A DNA stretch of 64,000 bases from an uncultured Anaeromyxobacter sp. (GCA_903855945.1 CAIOAK010000129.1:49929-113928); one strand, 5' to 3'. Positions 17,410-29,564 are shown, counted from the first letter of the stretch. Notes: generated by a model from the letters alone, not told the origin. Translations and numbers: made by a program.

Positions 17410-18542
17410 ATGCACTTCGACCTCACCGACGAGCAGCGCGCTCTCTCCGACATGGTGGCGCGCTTCCTGGCGCAGGAGTACGCCTTCGAGGCCCGCAAGA
17501 AGATCCTCCGCTCGACCGAGGGCTGGAGCCGCGACACCTGGGCCAAGATGGCCGAGATGGGGCTCCTCGGGCTTCAAGTTCCGGAGGAGCAGGGGGGCAT
17601 GGCTCCGGCGGTCGTGGAGACCCTGCTCACGATGGGGGCGCTCGGGAAGGCGCTCGTCGTGGAGCCCTACCTCTCCTCGGCGGTGATGGGCACGGCGCTC
17701 ATCCGCCACCTGGCCAGCGACTCGCAGAAGCGGGAATGGCTCCCGGCCATGGCCGCCGGCGAGCTCATCGCCGTGCCGGCCCACGGCGAGGCCGGCGCGC
17801 GCCACGAGCTCTCCCGGGTCTCCACCTCCGCCGTCCGGAAGGGAGCCGGATGGGTCCTCTCCGGGCGCAAGGCGGTGGTGCTCCACGCGCCGGCCGCCGG
17901 GCTGCTCCTCGTCACGGCCCGCACCTCCGGGCCGGACGACGCCGAGGAGGGCATCTCGGTCTTCGCGGTCCCGGCCGGAACGAGCGGAGTGGAGCTCGTC
18001 GCCTATCCCACCATCGACGGCCAGCGGGCCGCCGACGTGATCCTGGACGGGGTGGAGGTCCCGGCGGCCTCGCTCGTGGGGCCCGAGGGGGGCGCCTTCC
18101 CGGTTCTCTCGGCCACCTTCGACCTGGGGGTCGCGGCGCTCTGCGCCGAGGCGGTGGGGGTTCTCCAGACGACGCTCGACGCCACGCTGGAGTACACCCG
18201 CACCCGGAAGCAGTTCGGCGTCCCCATCGCCCGCTTCCAGGCGCTGCAGCACCGGATGGCCGACATGCTCATCCACGTGGAGCAGGCCCGCTCGATGAGC
18301 TACCTTGCTGCCATGCACGCCATCTCGGGAGACGTCCGGGAGCGGAGGCGAAGCGTCTCGGCTGCCAAGGTGACGATCGGAAACGCCTGCCGCTTCGTCG
18401 GCCAGCAGGCGGTCCAGCTGCACGGCGGCATGGGAGTGACCGACGAGATGGCCGTGAGCCACGCCTTCAAGCGTCTCCTGGCCATCGAGCTGTCCCTCGG
18501 AGACACCGAGCACCACCTGGAGCGATTCATCATGGAGAGCAA

Positions 18543-18546
<4 letters not shown>
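17410..18546 (+). CDS. Acyl-CoA dehydrogenase, small-subunit type
   Basis: 378 residues, full family length, but the FAD-binding middle region is less canonical than in its neighbour (AHGEAGARHE where a TEP-like block is expected). This is usual for the small partner of a two-subunit dehydrogenase. The C-terminal QLHGGMGVTDEMAVSH and the DTEHHLERF end are well conserved. Likely partner: the upstream dehydrogenase. Its stop overlaps the ATG of the FadJ-type gene by 4 nt. Confidence 0.88.
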
Positions 18547-20630
<2,084 letters not shown>

Positions 20631-20645
20631 GAAACGGAGAACGCC

Positions 20646-21824
20646 ATGTCCGACGCCGTCATCGTCTCCACCGCCCGAACCGGCCTCGCCAAGTCCTGGC
20701 GCGGGGCGCTCAACATGACCCACGGCGCGACCCTGGGTGGCCACGTGGTGAAGGCCGCCGTGGAGCGCGCACGCATCGACCCCGCCGAGGTCGAGGACGT
20801 CATCATCGGCTGCGGACTGCCCGAGGGGACCACCGGAGGCAACGTGGCCCGGCAGATCGCGCTCCGGGCCGGGCTGCCGGTCACCGCCTCCGGCGCCACC
20901 GTCAACCGCTTCTGCTCCTCCGGCCTGCAGGCCATCGCCATCGCCGCCCAGCGGGTGATCGTGGACAAGGTGCCGGTGATGGTGGCCGGCGGGATCGAGC
21001 AGATCTCCTGCGTCCAGGCCGAGCTGAACCAGCACATGTTCGCCGACCCCTGGCTCGTCGAGAACAAGCCGGCCGTCTACATGAACATGCTGGAGACGGC
21101 CGAGGTGGTGGCGAAGCGCTACGGCATCCCGCGCCAGAAGATGGACGAGTACGGCGTGCGGAGCCAGCAGCGGGCCGCCGAGGCGCTCGCGGCGGGGAGG
21201 TTCCGGGACGAGATCGTGCCCTTCCCCACCGTGATGGCCGTGGCCGACAAGGCCACCGGGCGCCTCTCCATGAAGGAGGTCACGCTCGACGGCGACGAGG
21301 GCATCCGCGCCGACACCACCTACGAGGCGCTCGCCAAGATCAAGCCGGTCACCCCGGGAGGCACCATCGCCGCCGGGAACGCCAGCCAGTTCTCCGACGG
21401 GGCGTCGGCCTGCGTGGTGATGGACGGGAAGCTGGCCGAGAAGCGCGGGCTCTCTCCGCTCGGCATCTTCCGCGGCTTCACCGTGGCCGGCTGCGAGCCG
21501 GACGAGATGGGCATCGGGCCGGTCTTCGCGATCCCGCGGCTGCTCGAGCGCACCGGCGTGAAGATGGAGGACGTGGGGCTCTGGGAGCTCAACGAGGCCT
21601 TCGCGGTCCAGGTGATCTACTGCCGCGACCGGCTCGGGATCCCCGACGACAGGCTCAACGTGAACGGCGGCGCCATCGCCATCGGCCACCCCTACGGGAT
21701 GTCCGGGGCGCGGCTGGTGGGGCACGCGCTCATCGAGGGGAAGCGACGCGGAGTGAAGTACGTCGTCGTGACCATGTGCATCGGCGGCGGCATGGGGGCG
21801 GCCGGGCTCTTCGAGGTGGCCTAG
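20646..21824 (+). CDS. Acetyl-CoA C-acyltransferase (thiolase), first copy
   Basis: 392 residues, standard thiolase length. The acyl-accepting Cys is in [10 protein letters not shown] at about residue 89, the active-site His in [11 protein letters not shown], and the second Cys in CIGGGMGAA near the C-terminus. It would cleave 3-ketoacyl-CoA and so finish the beta-oxidation round begun by the upstream genes. Confidence 0.94.
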   Translation: MSDAVIVSTARTGLAKSWRGALNMTHGATLGGHVVKAAVERARIDPAEVEDVIIGCGLPEGTTGGNVARQIALRAGLPVTASGATVNRFCSSGLQAIAIAAQRVIVDKVPVMVAGGIEQISCVQAELNQHMFADPWLVENKPAVYMNMLETAEVVAKRYGIPRQKMDEYGVRSQQRAAEALAAGRFRDEIVPFPTVMAVADKATGRLSMKEVTLDGDEGIRADTTYEALAKIKPVTPGGTIAAGNASQFSDGASACVVMDGKLAEKRGLSPLGIFRGFTVAGCEPDEMGIGPVFAIPRLLERTGVKMEDVGLWELNEAFAVQVIYCRDRLGIPDDRLNVNGGAIAIGHPYGMSGARLVGHALIEGKRRGVKYVVVTMCIGGGMGAAGLFEVA

Positions 21825-21839
21825 CCCGCCGCGCGAAGC

Positions 21840-23042
21840 ATGCTCGACGCCTGGATCCTCGACGGCCTGCGCACCCCGTTCGGGCGGCACGCCGGGGCGC
21901 TCGCCCCGGTGCGGTCCGACGACCTCGTGGCGGGGGTGATGCGGGCCTTGCTGGCGCGGTCGGCGTGGAAGCCGGAGGAGCTCGAGGACGTGCTGCTCGG
22001 CTGCACGAACCAGGCCGGCGAGGACTCGCGCAACGTGGCCCGCCATGCGGCGCTCCTGGCGGGTTTCCCCCCGTCGGTGCCCGCACAGACCGTGAATCGC
22101 CTCTGCGCGAGCGGCCTCGCCGCGGTGGTGGACGCGGCCCGCGCCATCACGGTGGGGGACGGGGAGCTCTACCTGGCGGGGGGCGTCGAGAGCATGAGCC
22201 GCGCCCCCTTCGCGATGGCGAAGGCCGAGGCGCCCTACTCCCGGGAGGTGCGGATCTTCGACACCACCCTCGGGGCCCGCTTCGCGAACCCCAGGCTGGT
22301 CGAGCGCTGGGGCGCCGACACCATGCCCGAGACCGGGGACAACGTGGCCCGCGAGCAGGGCATCTCCCGCGAGGAGGCGGATCGATTCGCGGTCCGGTCG
22401 CAGGAGGGGGCCGAGCGGGCGCGCGCCGCGGGCTTCCTGGCCGGCGAGATCGTCCCGGTGGAGATCCCCGGGCCGAAGGGGTCGTTCACGGTGGTCCGGG
22501 AGGACGAGCACCCGCGCCCCGGCACGACGGCCGAGGCGCTCGCCCGGCTCCGTCCGCTCGCCCCGGGCGGCGTGGTCACGGCCGGCAACGCCTCGGGCGT
22601 GAACGACGGTGCGGTGGCGCTGCTCCTGGGTTCCCGCGCGATCGCCGGGCGCGCCGGGGTCCGTCCGCTCGCCCGGGTCCTCTCGGCCGCCGCGGCCGGG
22701 GTGGAGCCGCGGGTCATGGGGATCGGGCCGGCGCTCGCCATCCCGAAGGCCCTGGCGCGGGCCGGCTTGACTCTGAGTGACATGGACGTGATCGAGGTGA
22801 ACGAGGCCTTCGCGAGCCAGGTGCTCGCCTGCCTGAAGCTCCTCGGGATCCCGTTCGACGACCCGCGCGTGAACCCGAACGGCGGGGCCATCGCGCTGGG
22901 CCACCCGCTCGGCGCGTCGGGGGCGCGGCTCGCCCTCACGGCGGCCCGCGAGCTGCGCCGGCGCGGGGGCGGGCGGGCGGTGGTCAGCCTCTGCATCGGC
23001 GTGGGGCAGGGGCTCGCGATGGTACTGGAGGCAGACGGATGA
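21840..23042 (+). CDS. Thiolase, second copy (PcaF/PaaJ-like)
   Basis: 400 residues. All catalytic parts are present: NRLCASGLAA, GHPLGASGAR and a C-terminal CIGVGQG. The last motif differs from CIGGG in the first copy and is the form I associate with 3-oxoadipyl-CoA thiolases, so a role with dicarboxylic or ring-derived acyl-CoAs is possible. The ATG lies 15 nt after the first thiolase; the stop overlaps the enoyl-CoA hydratase start. Confidence 0.92.
   Translation: MLDAWILDGLRTPFGRHAGALAPVRSDDLVAGVMRALLARSAWKPEELEDVLLGCTNQAGEDSRNVARHAALLAGFPPSVPAQTVNRLCASGLAAVVDAARAITVGDGELYLAGGVESMSRAPFAMAKAEAPYSREVRIFDTTLGARFANPRLVERWGADTMPETGDNVAREQGISREEADRFAVRSQEGAERARAAGFLAGEIVPVEIPGPKGSFTVVREDEHPRPGTTAEALARLRPLAPGGVVTAGNASGVNDGAVALLLGSRAIAGRAGVRPLARVLSAAAAGVEPRVMGIGPALAIPKALARAGLTLSDMDVIEVNEAFASQVLACLKLLGIPFDDPRVNPNGGAIALGHPLGASGARLALTAARELRRRGGGRAVVSLCIGVGQGLAMVLEADG
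22767..22781. repeat. Dispersed palindrome, site 4 (TTGACTCTGAGTGAC)
   Basis: Two differences from TTCACTC-N-GAGTGAA, with a perfect GACTCTGAGTGAC-type core. Located in the second thiolase gene; codons TTG ACT CTG AGT stand out from the GC-rich usage around it. Confidence 0.45.
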
Positions 23043-23800
23043 CGGAGAACGTGCGGACGTCCACGGCGGACCGGGTGGCGGAGATCGAGATCCACCGACC
23101 GGACAAGAAGAACGCGCTCACCGGCGAGATGTACGACGCGATGTCGGACGCCTTCGGGCGGGCCGATGGCGACCCGGAGGTGCGGGTGATCTTCCTGCAC
23201 GGGCAGCCGGCCTGCTTCACGTCCGGGAACGACCTGGCCGACTTCCTGGCCGCCGGCGAGGCGCCGGGGCGTGGCGTGGGCACGCCGGCCAGCCGCTTTC
23301 TCGGGGTCATCCGCACGGCGAAGAAGCCCGTGGTGGCCGCCGTGGGGGGCGTGGCGGTGGGGATCGGCACCACGATGCTGCTCCACTGCGAGCTCGTCTA
23401 CGCCGCGCCGAACGCCCGCTTCCAGATGCCCTTCGTCCCGCTGGGGCTCGCCCCGGAGGGCGGGTCGAGCCTGCTCCTCCCCATGGTCGCGGGCTACCAG
23501 CGCGCCGCCGAGATGCTGCTCCTCGGGCGCCCCTTCGGCGCCGAGAAGGCGCTCGCCGCCGGGATCGTGAACGAGGTGGTGCCGGAGGATCGGCTCATCG
23601 CCCACGCCCGGGACGCGGCGCTCGCCGTGGCGGCGCTCGCCCCGGAGTCGGTGCGCATCACGAAGGAGTGGCTGAAGCGGCCGTACGCCGGCGCGCTCGA
23701 GGAGCGCATGGCCGAGGAGATCCGGGTCTTCGGGGAGCGGCTCTCGTCGCCCGAGGCGAAGGCGGCGATGGCGGCGTTCTTCGCGCGGAAGAAGGCGTGA
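23039..23800 (+). CDS. Enoyl-CoA hydratase/isomerase family protein
   Basis: 253 residues, single crotonase domain. The CoA-binding loop PACFTSGNDLADF is at about residues 57-69 and VGGVAVGIGTTMLLHCE at about 103-119. The residue normally used as the first catalytic Glu in true hydratases is less clear, so isomerase or related activity is equally possible. It ends the catabolic operon; its TGA overlaps the GTG of the HipA relic. Confidence 0.9.
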   Translation: MTENVRTSTADRVAEIEIHRPDKKNALTGEMYDAMSDAFGRADGDPEVRVIFLHGQPACFTSGNDLADFLAAGEAPGRGVGTPASRFLGVIRTAKKPVVAAVGGVAVGIGTTMLLHCELVYAAPNARFQMPFVPLGLAPEGGSSLLLPMVAGYQRAAEMLLLGRPFGAEKALAAGIVNEVVPEDRLIAHARDAALAVAALAPESVRITKEWLKRPYAGALEERMAEEIRVFGERLSSPEAKAAMAAFFARKKA

Positions 23801-24336
23801 ATCGCGGGTTCCCCGCCCGATTTCCCGAACTCCCGCTGCCGCGGAGCATCTCCGACTGGTCCGACGACCACCGACTCCTCGCGCTCGCGGCGCGAGGGGA
23901 GGATTGCGTGGGGAACCTCGTGGTCGGCGACGATTCGCTTCGCCGGCTCTCCCTCCGGGATCCGGTGGAGGTGGGTCCCGGCGACTTCCCGGCGATCGCG
24001 GAAGGGGCGGCCGCCGACGCGGTCGGATCGTCCGCCGGTGGAGAGCGCCCCAAGTTCGGCGCCTTCGTCGCGGGGCGCGACGGCACGCTGCGGATCGCTC
24101 CGGCCTACGACATGCTCCCGATGATCCTGGCGCCGGTGGGCGACATCGTCACCTTCCATCCGTTTGCGCCCGAGCCGCCCAGCGGGGAAAGCATCGACGT
24201 CTGGAGCGATGCGGCCGGCTGGGCGGAGCGGTACTGGGGCGAGCTGTGCGCCAACCGGGAACTCGGAAGCGACCTGGCCGCGCTCGCGGAGCGGGCAGGG
24301 GGCGCGGTGGCGGAGCTGAGGAGGCGGGTCGGCTGA
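23797..24336 (+). pseudogene. HipA-family (YjjJ-like) toxin kinase relic with the catalytic core deleted
   Basis: A 179-codon frame with GTG 23797. The first part (FPELPLPRSISDWSDDH, then RGEDCVGNLVVG) resembles the region just before the kinase domain in YjjJ-type HipA proteins, followed by GGERPKF, the first kinase motif. Eight residues later it jumps to APAYDMLPM, the metal-binding Asp motif from near the end of the kinase. The intervening ~150-200 residues, including the catalytic loop, are missing, and so is the N-terminal third. It is still in frame and coupled to the preceding gene, but it cannot be a kinase. Confidence 0.75.
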
Positions 24337-25218
24337 CTACACCCGCTCCTGGAACTCCTTGCCGAGCAGCCCCTCCGGCCGCGCCAGCAGCACGACCACG
24401 ATGAGAATGAAGGCGAGCGAGGTCTTGAACTCGAGCGAGACGTAGGCTCCGCCGAGCGATTCGGCCACGCCCAGGATGAGGCCACCCAGCACCGCGCCCG
24501 GGAGGCTGTTCAGGCCCCCCAGCACCGCCGCCGCGAGCCCCTTGAACATGGCGTCGAGCATGAAGAACGGGTCGAGCATCAGCACCGGCGCGAGGAACAC
24601 GCCGGCCACCACCGCGAGCGCGGCGGCCACCCCCCAGGCGAAGGCCAGCACCGCGCGGGTGGGGATGCCGAGCGTCTGCGCCGCTTGCAGATTTTCCGAC
24701 GTCGCCCGCATGGCGAGCCCGAGCCGGGTCTTCTGGGTGACGAGGTAGAGGACGAGCGAGGCGAAGGCGGCGGCCGCGAGCGTCCCGACCGCGAGCTCGG
24801 AGACGAAGACCGGCCCCACCTGCCAGACCTTGGTGTCGGAGAGGGGGAAGGGGAAGCGGTCGGGTTCGGCGCCCCACTGGTAGACGGTGAGCCCCTGGAG
24901 GATGAGGGCGAGCCCGAGCGTGAGGATCACCTGGCCCAGGTGGTTCGCACCCTTGCGCTGCGCCGGCACGAGCGCGCCGAAGTAGAAGATCACCGCCACC
25001 GTGGCGCCCGCGACGATGGCCGCGAGCAGCGACAGCCAGAAGGGCATGCCGCTCGTGACCATGGAGAAGGCGATGAAGGTGCCCACCGTGGCCATGTCGG
25101 CGTGGGCGAAGTTGAGGACGCGCGTGGACCGGTAGATGAGCACGAGCCCGAGCGCCACGAGCGAGTAGAGGCTCCCCGCCGAGAGGCCTGACAAGAGATA
25201 TTGGAGGAATCGCGCCAT
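24337..25218 (-). CDS. livH: Branched-chain amino acid-type ABC transporter permease, LivH family
   Basis: 293 residues, about eight membrane segments. LivH features include SLYSLVALGLVLIYRSTRVLNFAHADM near residues 17-42 (conserved Asn-Phe-Ala-His) and GLNSLPGAVLGGLILG late in the protein. It forms the inner-membrane channel with LivM. It is the last gene of the minus-strand importer operon; its stop abuts the HipA relic. Liv-type systems next to acyl-CoA genes often import aromatic or aliphatic acids instead of leucine. Confidence 0.9.
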   Translation of the reverse strand: MARFLQYLLSGLSAGSLYSLVALGLVLIYRSTRVLNFAHADMATVGTFIAFSMVTSGMPFWLSLLAAIVAGATVAVIFYFGALVPAQRKGANHLGQVILTLGLALILQGLTVYQWGAEPDRFPFPLSDTKVWQVGPVFVSELAVGTLAAAAFASLVLYLVTQKTRLGLAMRATSENLQAAQTLGIPTRAVLAFAWGVAAALAVVAGVFLAPVLMLDPFFMLDAMFKGLAAAVLGGLNSLPGAVLGGLILGVAESLGGAYVSLEFKTSLAFILIVVVLLARPEGLLGKEFQERV

Positions 25219-25224
25219 GCGAAC

Positions 25225-26205
25225 CTACCGGAAGGGCCAGAGGCGGAAATAGAGGCGGGTCTTCAGCCACATGCCCGCGAGCCCCAGCGGCTCGAAGATG
25301 AGGACCGAGAGGATGGCCGTTCCGAAGAGCACCGGTACGGCCCAGCGGAGCGAGCCGAGCAGCGCCGGGACCAGCACCACGAAGGCGGCGCCGAAGATGG
25401 AGCCCTCGATGGAGGCCAGCCCGCCCACGATCACCGCCACGAAGAAGTTCATCGACTCGGAGATGTTGAAGGCCTGCGGCTCGAGGTGCCCCAGGTACTG
25501 GGCCATGAGCGCGCCGCTCACCCCCGTGTAGAACGACGAGATGAAGAAGGCGAGGAGCTTCGTGCGGGAGAGGTTCACCCCCATCGACTCGGCGGCGATG
25601 TCGCTGTCCCGCACCGCCACGAGCGCCCGCCCCACGTAGGACGACACCAGGTTGTAGGCGGCGCCGGTGAAGACGAGGAAGATGACGTAGTAGAGGAGGT
25701 AGACCCAGGTGTCGCGGGCGATGCCGAAGGGGGGCTGGAGCGGAGGGATGGAGAGGCCGGCCCGACCACCGGAGAGCCACTCCACGTTCGCGAAGATCTG
25801 GTAGGTGGCCGTGCCGAACCCGAGGGTGGCGATGGCGAGGTAGGGCCCCTTCAGGCGCAACGACGGGAAGCCCACCAGGTAGCCGGCCAGCCCCGCCGCG
25901 ACGCCCGCCGCGAGCAGCGCCACCGGGAAGGGCACTCCGGCGATGCGCAGGTGGCCGAACGCGTAGGCGCCGATGGCCAGGAATCCGGCCTGCCCGAAGG
26001 AGATGAGCCCCGAATAGCCGATGAGCAGGTTCTGGCCGATCACCCCGATGGCGAGCAGGCAGACCATGGAGGCGCGCGCCAGCCAGCCGGACGGGCACCA
26101 CCAGGGCAGGACGGCGAGCGCGAGGAGCAACAGCACGAGCAGCGACCGGCCCAGCGGCTTGCGGGCGAACCGGAGCTCCTCGCGGTAGTTCTCGACCAGA
26201 TCCAT
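25225..26205 (-). CDS. livM: Branched-chain amino acid-type ABC transporter permease, LivM family
   Basis: 326 residues, about nine membrane segments. LivM signature GQNLLIGYSGLISFGQAGF at about residues 58-76 and RDSDIAAESMGV at about 203-214, which is the coupling loop that touches the ATPases. It lies 6 nt before LivH and 3 nt after the acyl-CoA ligase gene, so the ligase is embedded in the transporter operon. Confidence 0.92.
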   Translation of the reverse strand: MDLVENYREELRFARKPLGRSLLVLLLLALAVLPWWCPSGWLARASMVCLLAIGVIGQNLLIGYSGLISFGQAGFLAIGAYAFGHLRIAGVPFPVALLAAGVAAGLAGYLVGFPSLRLKGPYLAIATLGFGTATYQIFANVEWLSGGRAGLSIPPLQPPFGIARDTWVYLLYYVIFLVFTGAAYNLVSSYVGRALVAVRDSDIAAESMGVNLSRTKLLAFFISSFYTGVSGALMAQYLGHLEPQAFNISESMNFFVAVIVGGLASIEGSIFGAAFVVLVPALLGSLRWAVPVLFGTAILSVLIFEPLGLAGMWLKTRLYFRLWPFR

Positions 26206-26208
26206 CCG

Positions 26209-28008
26209 TCAGCCCCGGTACAGCGATTCGATGAGCTCGGCGTAGCGCGCCTCGAGGTTGCGCCGCTTCACCTTCTTGGTGGGCGTCACGTCCCCCTCCT
26301 CCTCGTAGAAGCGTCGCGGCAGGAGGGCGAACTTCTTGATCGACTCCACCTGGGAGAGGGTCCGGTTCACCTGGTCCACCTCCTGGGCGATGAGCTTCTG
26401 GATCTCGGCCGCCTGGGTGAGCTCGGCGAAGGTGGCGAAGGGCAGCCGGTTGTCCTGCGCGAACTTGGTGACGTTGTCCTCGTCGATGAGGATGAGCGCC
26501 ACCACGAACTTGCGACGGTCGCCGATGACGACCGCGTCCTGGATGTAGGAGCTGAACTTGAGCTTGTTCTCGAGGTAGGCCGGCGCGATGTTCTTGCCGC
26601 CGGCGGTGATGATGAGGTCCTTCTTGCGGTCGATGATCTGCAGCCGCCCCTCGACCCATTTCCCCACGTCGCCGGTGTGGAGCCAGCCTTCCGGATCGAC
26701 GGCCCTGGCGGTCTGCTCCGGATCGCGGAAGTAGCCCTGGAAGACGTGGGGGCCGCGGGTGAGGATCTCGCCGTCCTCGGCGAGGGTGACCTCGATGCCG
26801 GGGATGGGCTCGCCCACCGTGCCCACGAGCGGCCGGTCGGGGCGGTTCACCGAGATGACCCCGGTGGACTCGGTCATCCCGTACCCCTCGACGAGCGGGA
26901 TGCCCAGCGACTGGAAGTAGGCGAAGAGCTCGGGCGAGGCGGGAGCCGCGCCGCTGAAGGCCAGCCGCGCCCGGTCGAAGCCGATGCGCCGCTTGAGCGG
27001 CTCGAAGACCGTCCAGTACGTGAGGAAGCGGGCCAGCCGGAGCCCCGGACCGACCTCGCCGACCTCCCGGGCCTCGTACCAGCGTTTCCCCACTTTCACT
27101 GCGAGTCGATAGAGGGCGCGCTTCACCCAGGTGGAGTCGCCCATGCGCAGCTCGATGGTGGACGCCAGCTTCTCCCAGATGCGCGGCACGCTCGCGAAGT
27201 AGGTGGGGGAGACCTCGCGCAGGTTCTGGAAGAGGGTGTCCAGGCTCTCCACGAAGTTCACGATGAAGCCCACCTGCAGGTGGAGCAGGACCGAGCCCAG
27301 GTTCTCGTAGATGTGGGCGAGAGGCAGGTAGGAGATGACGTCGTCGTCCTCCCGCGCGCCGTAGGCCTTCACCAGCGCATCGGCCATGAAGAGCGAGCTC
27401 CCGTGGGAGAGCATGGCGCCCTTCGGGTTCCCGGTGGTGCCCGAGGTGTAGATGATCATCGCCGTGTCCTCCGGCGAGACCCCGGCGAGCCGCTCGTCGA
27501 GCCGCCCCGGCTCGGCGACGCGGAGCGCGTCCCCCTCCTTCTCGAAGTCCTCGTGGAAGACCACGCGCGGGTCGCGGAAGCCCCAGAGCCCCTTCGCGTC
27601 CCAGACCACCATCCGCTCCACCTTCGTCTGCGGGAGGATGGGCAGCACCTTCTCGAGCTGCTCCTCGTTCTCCACGAAGATGACCCGCGCCCCGGAGTGG
27701 TCGAGCAGGTAGAGGATCTGCTCCGGGGAGGAGGTGGGGTAGATGCCGCAGGTGGCGCCGCCCGCGGCCATGATGCCGAGCGAGGTGTAGAGCCACTCGG
27801 GCCGGTTCTCGCCCAGGACCGCCACGTTCTCCTGGTGGCGCAGCCCGAAGGCGGAGAGGCTCGCCGCCACCTTGCGGACGTTCTCGGCGTACTGGTTCCA
27901 GGAGACCCGGTGCCAGATCCCGAGCGCCTTGTGGCGCAGCGCGACGGCGTCGCCGCGCCGGGCGGCCTGGGCGTAGAGGAGGCCCGGGAGGCTCCGGACG
28001 GTGCTCAC
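26209..28008 (-). CDS. Long-chain acyl-CoA ligase (AMP-forming, FadD15-like)
   Basis: 599 residues. The AMP-binding motif YTSGTTGNPKGAM is at about residues 188-200, GYGMTESTG at about 375-383, and the hinge/catalytic region LHTGDVGKW with IDRKKDLIITAGGKNIAP in the C-terminal domain. It activates a carboxylic acid to its CoA thioester. Placed between LivF and LivM and translated from a GTG that overlaps the LivF stop, it probably activates the acid that this importer brings in, before beta-oxidation by the block at 13-24 kb. Confidence 0.93.
   Translation of the reverse strand: MSTVRSLPGLLYAQAARRGDAVALRHKALGIWHRVSWNQYAENVRKVAASLSAFGLRHQENVAVLGENRPEWLYTSLGIMAAGGATCGIYPTSSPEQILYLLDHSGARVIFVENEEQLEKVLPILPQTKVERMVVWDAKGLWGFRDPRVVFHEDFEKEGDALRVAEPGRLDERLAGVSPEDTAMIIYTSGTTGNPKGAMLSHGSSLFMADALVKAYGAREDDDVISYLPLAHIYENLGSVLLHLQVGFIVNFVESLDTLFQNLREVSPTYFASVPRIWEKLASTIELRMGDSTWVKRALYRLAVKVGKRWYEAREVGEVGPGLRLARFLTYWTVFEPLKRRIGFDRARLAFSGAAPASPELFAYFQSLGIPLVEGYGMTESTGVISVNRPDRPLVGTVGEPIPGIEVTLAEDGEILTRGPHVFQGYFRDPEQTARAVDPEGWLHTGDVGKWVEGRLQIIDRKKDLIITAGGKNIAPAYLENKLKFSSYIQDAVVIGDRRKFVVALILIDEDNVTKFAQDNRLPFATFAELTQAAEIQKLIAQEVDQVNRTLSQVESIKKFALLPRRFYEEEGDVTPTKKVKRRNLEARYAELIESLYRG
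27095..27109. repeat. Dispersed palindrome, site 5 (TTCACTGCGAGTCGA)
   Basis: Three differences from TTCACTC-N-GAGTGAA, in the acyl-CoA ligase gene. The coding strand uses TAT, CGA, GCA and AAA in a row there, which is unusual for this genome. Confidence 0.35.
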
Positions 28009-28799
28009 CAGCGCCTCCTCTTCCGGTAGAGCCGGAAGGTCTTCCCCTCGGTGGCCTCGCCCGACCCGAAGCCCAGGTAGACGTCCCGGACGTCGGGATG
28101 CTCGGCGAGCTCCTTCGGCGTCCCGGTGAGGACGATGCGCCCGGTCTCCAGGATCGCGGCCCGGTGGGAGACGCCGAGCGCGAGCCGGGCGTTCTGCTCC
28201 ACGAGCAGGATGGTGGTGCCGGCCTGGCTGATGTGGGTGAGCGCGTCGAAGACGATCCTGGACATCTCGGGGGTGAGCCCCAGCGACGGCTCGTCGAGGA
28301 GCAGGAGGCGGGGGCGGCGGAGCAGCGACCGGCCGATGGCGAGCATCTGCTGCTCGCCCCCGGACAGCGTGTCGGCCTGCTGCTGCATGCGCTCCCGGAG
28401 GCGCGGGAAGAGCTCATGGACCCGCTCGAGGTCCTCGCGCGATTGCCGGCGCGGCTTGCCCCACATCCCGAGCTCCAGGTTCTCCGCCACGGTGAGCTCG
28501 CGGAAGAGGCCTCGGTCCTCGGCCACGAAGACCACGCCGGCGTCGGCCACCTCCTCGGGCTGCTGCCGCTCGATGCGCTGGCCGCCGAGCCGGATGGTGC
28601 CCTTCTTGGGCTGGTCCCGCAGGAGCCCGGCGATGGTCTTGAGCAGCGTGGTCTTGCCCGCGCCGTTCGGCCCGAGCACCGCGAAGATCTCCTTCTCGCG
28701 CAGCTCGAGCGACACGCCCGAGAGGGCGTAGATCCGGTCGTGGTAGAGGGTCTCGATGCTCGAGACCGCCAGGACGGGGGGTGTCTCGGGCCCGGTCAC
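28005..28799 (-). CDS. livF: Branched-chain amino acid-type ABC transporter ATP-binding protein, LivF family
   Basis: 264 residues. Walker A GPNGAGKTT near residue 44, signature LSGGEQQMLAIGRSLL near 145, Walker B LLLLDEPSLGL, and the switch His in the LLVEQNAR region. Energises the importer as a heterodimer with LivG. Both starts and stops overlap the neighbours by 4 nt. GTG start. Confidence 0.93.
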   Translation of the reverse strand: MTGPETPPVLAVSSIETLYHDRIYALSGVSLELREKEIFAVLGPNGAGKTTLLKTIAGLLRDQPKKGTIRLGGQRIERQQPEEVADAGVVFVAEDRGLFRELTVAENLELGMWGKPRRQSREDLERVHELFPRLRERMQQQADTLSGGEQQMLAIGRSLLRRPRLLLLDEPSLGLTPEMSRIVFDALTHISQAGTTILLVEQNARLALGVSHRAAILETGRIVLTGTPKELAEHPDVRDVYLGFGSGEATEGKTFRLYRKRRRW

Positions 28800-29554
28800 T
28801 GGTCCCCCAGGTACGCGCGGATCACGCCGGGGTGCCGCTGCACCTCCTCCGGCGTCCCCTCGGTGAGCTTGAGCCCGCGGTCCATCACCACCATGCGCTG
28901 CGCCAGCCGCGAGGCCACCCGCAGGTCGTGCTCCACGAGCAGCACCGTCACCCCGAAGCGGCCGCGGATCTCGTGGATCCAGTAGGAGACCTCCTCCTTC
29001 TCCTCGGCGGTGAGGCCGGAGACCGGCTCGTCGAGGAGGAGCAGCCGCGGCTCGGTGGCCAGCGCGCGCCCGATCTCCACCCGCTTCTGCACGCCGTAGG
29101 CGCAGCCCGCGACCCGAGAGTCGCGCCAGGCCTCCAGGTCGAGGAACTCGATGATCTCCTCCACCTTGGCCCGGTGGCGCACCTCCTCGTCCCGCACCCG
29201 CATGGCGGCTGCCAGGATGTTCTTCCGGAAGTGGAGGTGGCGCCCCAGCATGAGGTTGTCGAGCACCGTCATGTGGAGGAAGAGGCGCAGGTTCTGGAAC
29301 GTGCGCGCCACGCCCCGCGCGGTGACGCGGTCGGGGGAGAGCCCGAGCAGGCTCTCCCCCCCGAGCGTGATGCTCCCCGAGGTGGGCTTGTAGAGGCCCG
29401 TCACGCAGTTGAAGAGCGAGGTCTTCCCCGAGCCGTTCGGCCCGATGACGGCGAGGGTCTCCCCCGGCGCGATGGACAGGCTGACCCCGCCCAGCGCCGT
29501 GATCCCCCCGAACCTCAACGTGAGGTCGCGTACCTCGAGCAGCGCTTCCCCCAA
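28796..29554 (-). CDS. livG: Branched-chain amino acid-type ABC transporter ATP-binding protein, LivG family
   Basis: 252 residues starting at a TTG (29554). Walker A GPNGSGKTS near residue 39; the AYGVQKRVEIGRAL segment is the LivG form of the ABC signature, and LLLLDEPVSGL is Walker B. The long insert typical of LivG lies between Walker A and the signature (FRKNILAAAMRV region). Partner of LivF. It follows the binding-protein gene by 10 nt. Confidence 0.92.
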   Translation of the reverse strand: MGEALLEVRDLTLRFGGITALGGVSLSIAPGETLAVIGPNGSGKTSLFNCVTGLYKPTSGSITLGGESLLGLSPDRVTARGVARTFQNLRLFLHMTVLDNLMLGRHLHFRKNILAAAMRVRDEEVRHRAKVEEIIEFLDLEAWRDSRVAGCAYGVQKRVEIGRALATEPRLLLLDEPVSGLTAEEKEEVSYWIHEIRGRFGVTVLLVEHDLRVASRLAQRMVVMDRGLKLTEGTPEEVQRHPGVIRAYLGDQ

Positions 29555-29564
29555 GCGCGATTCC

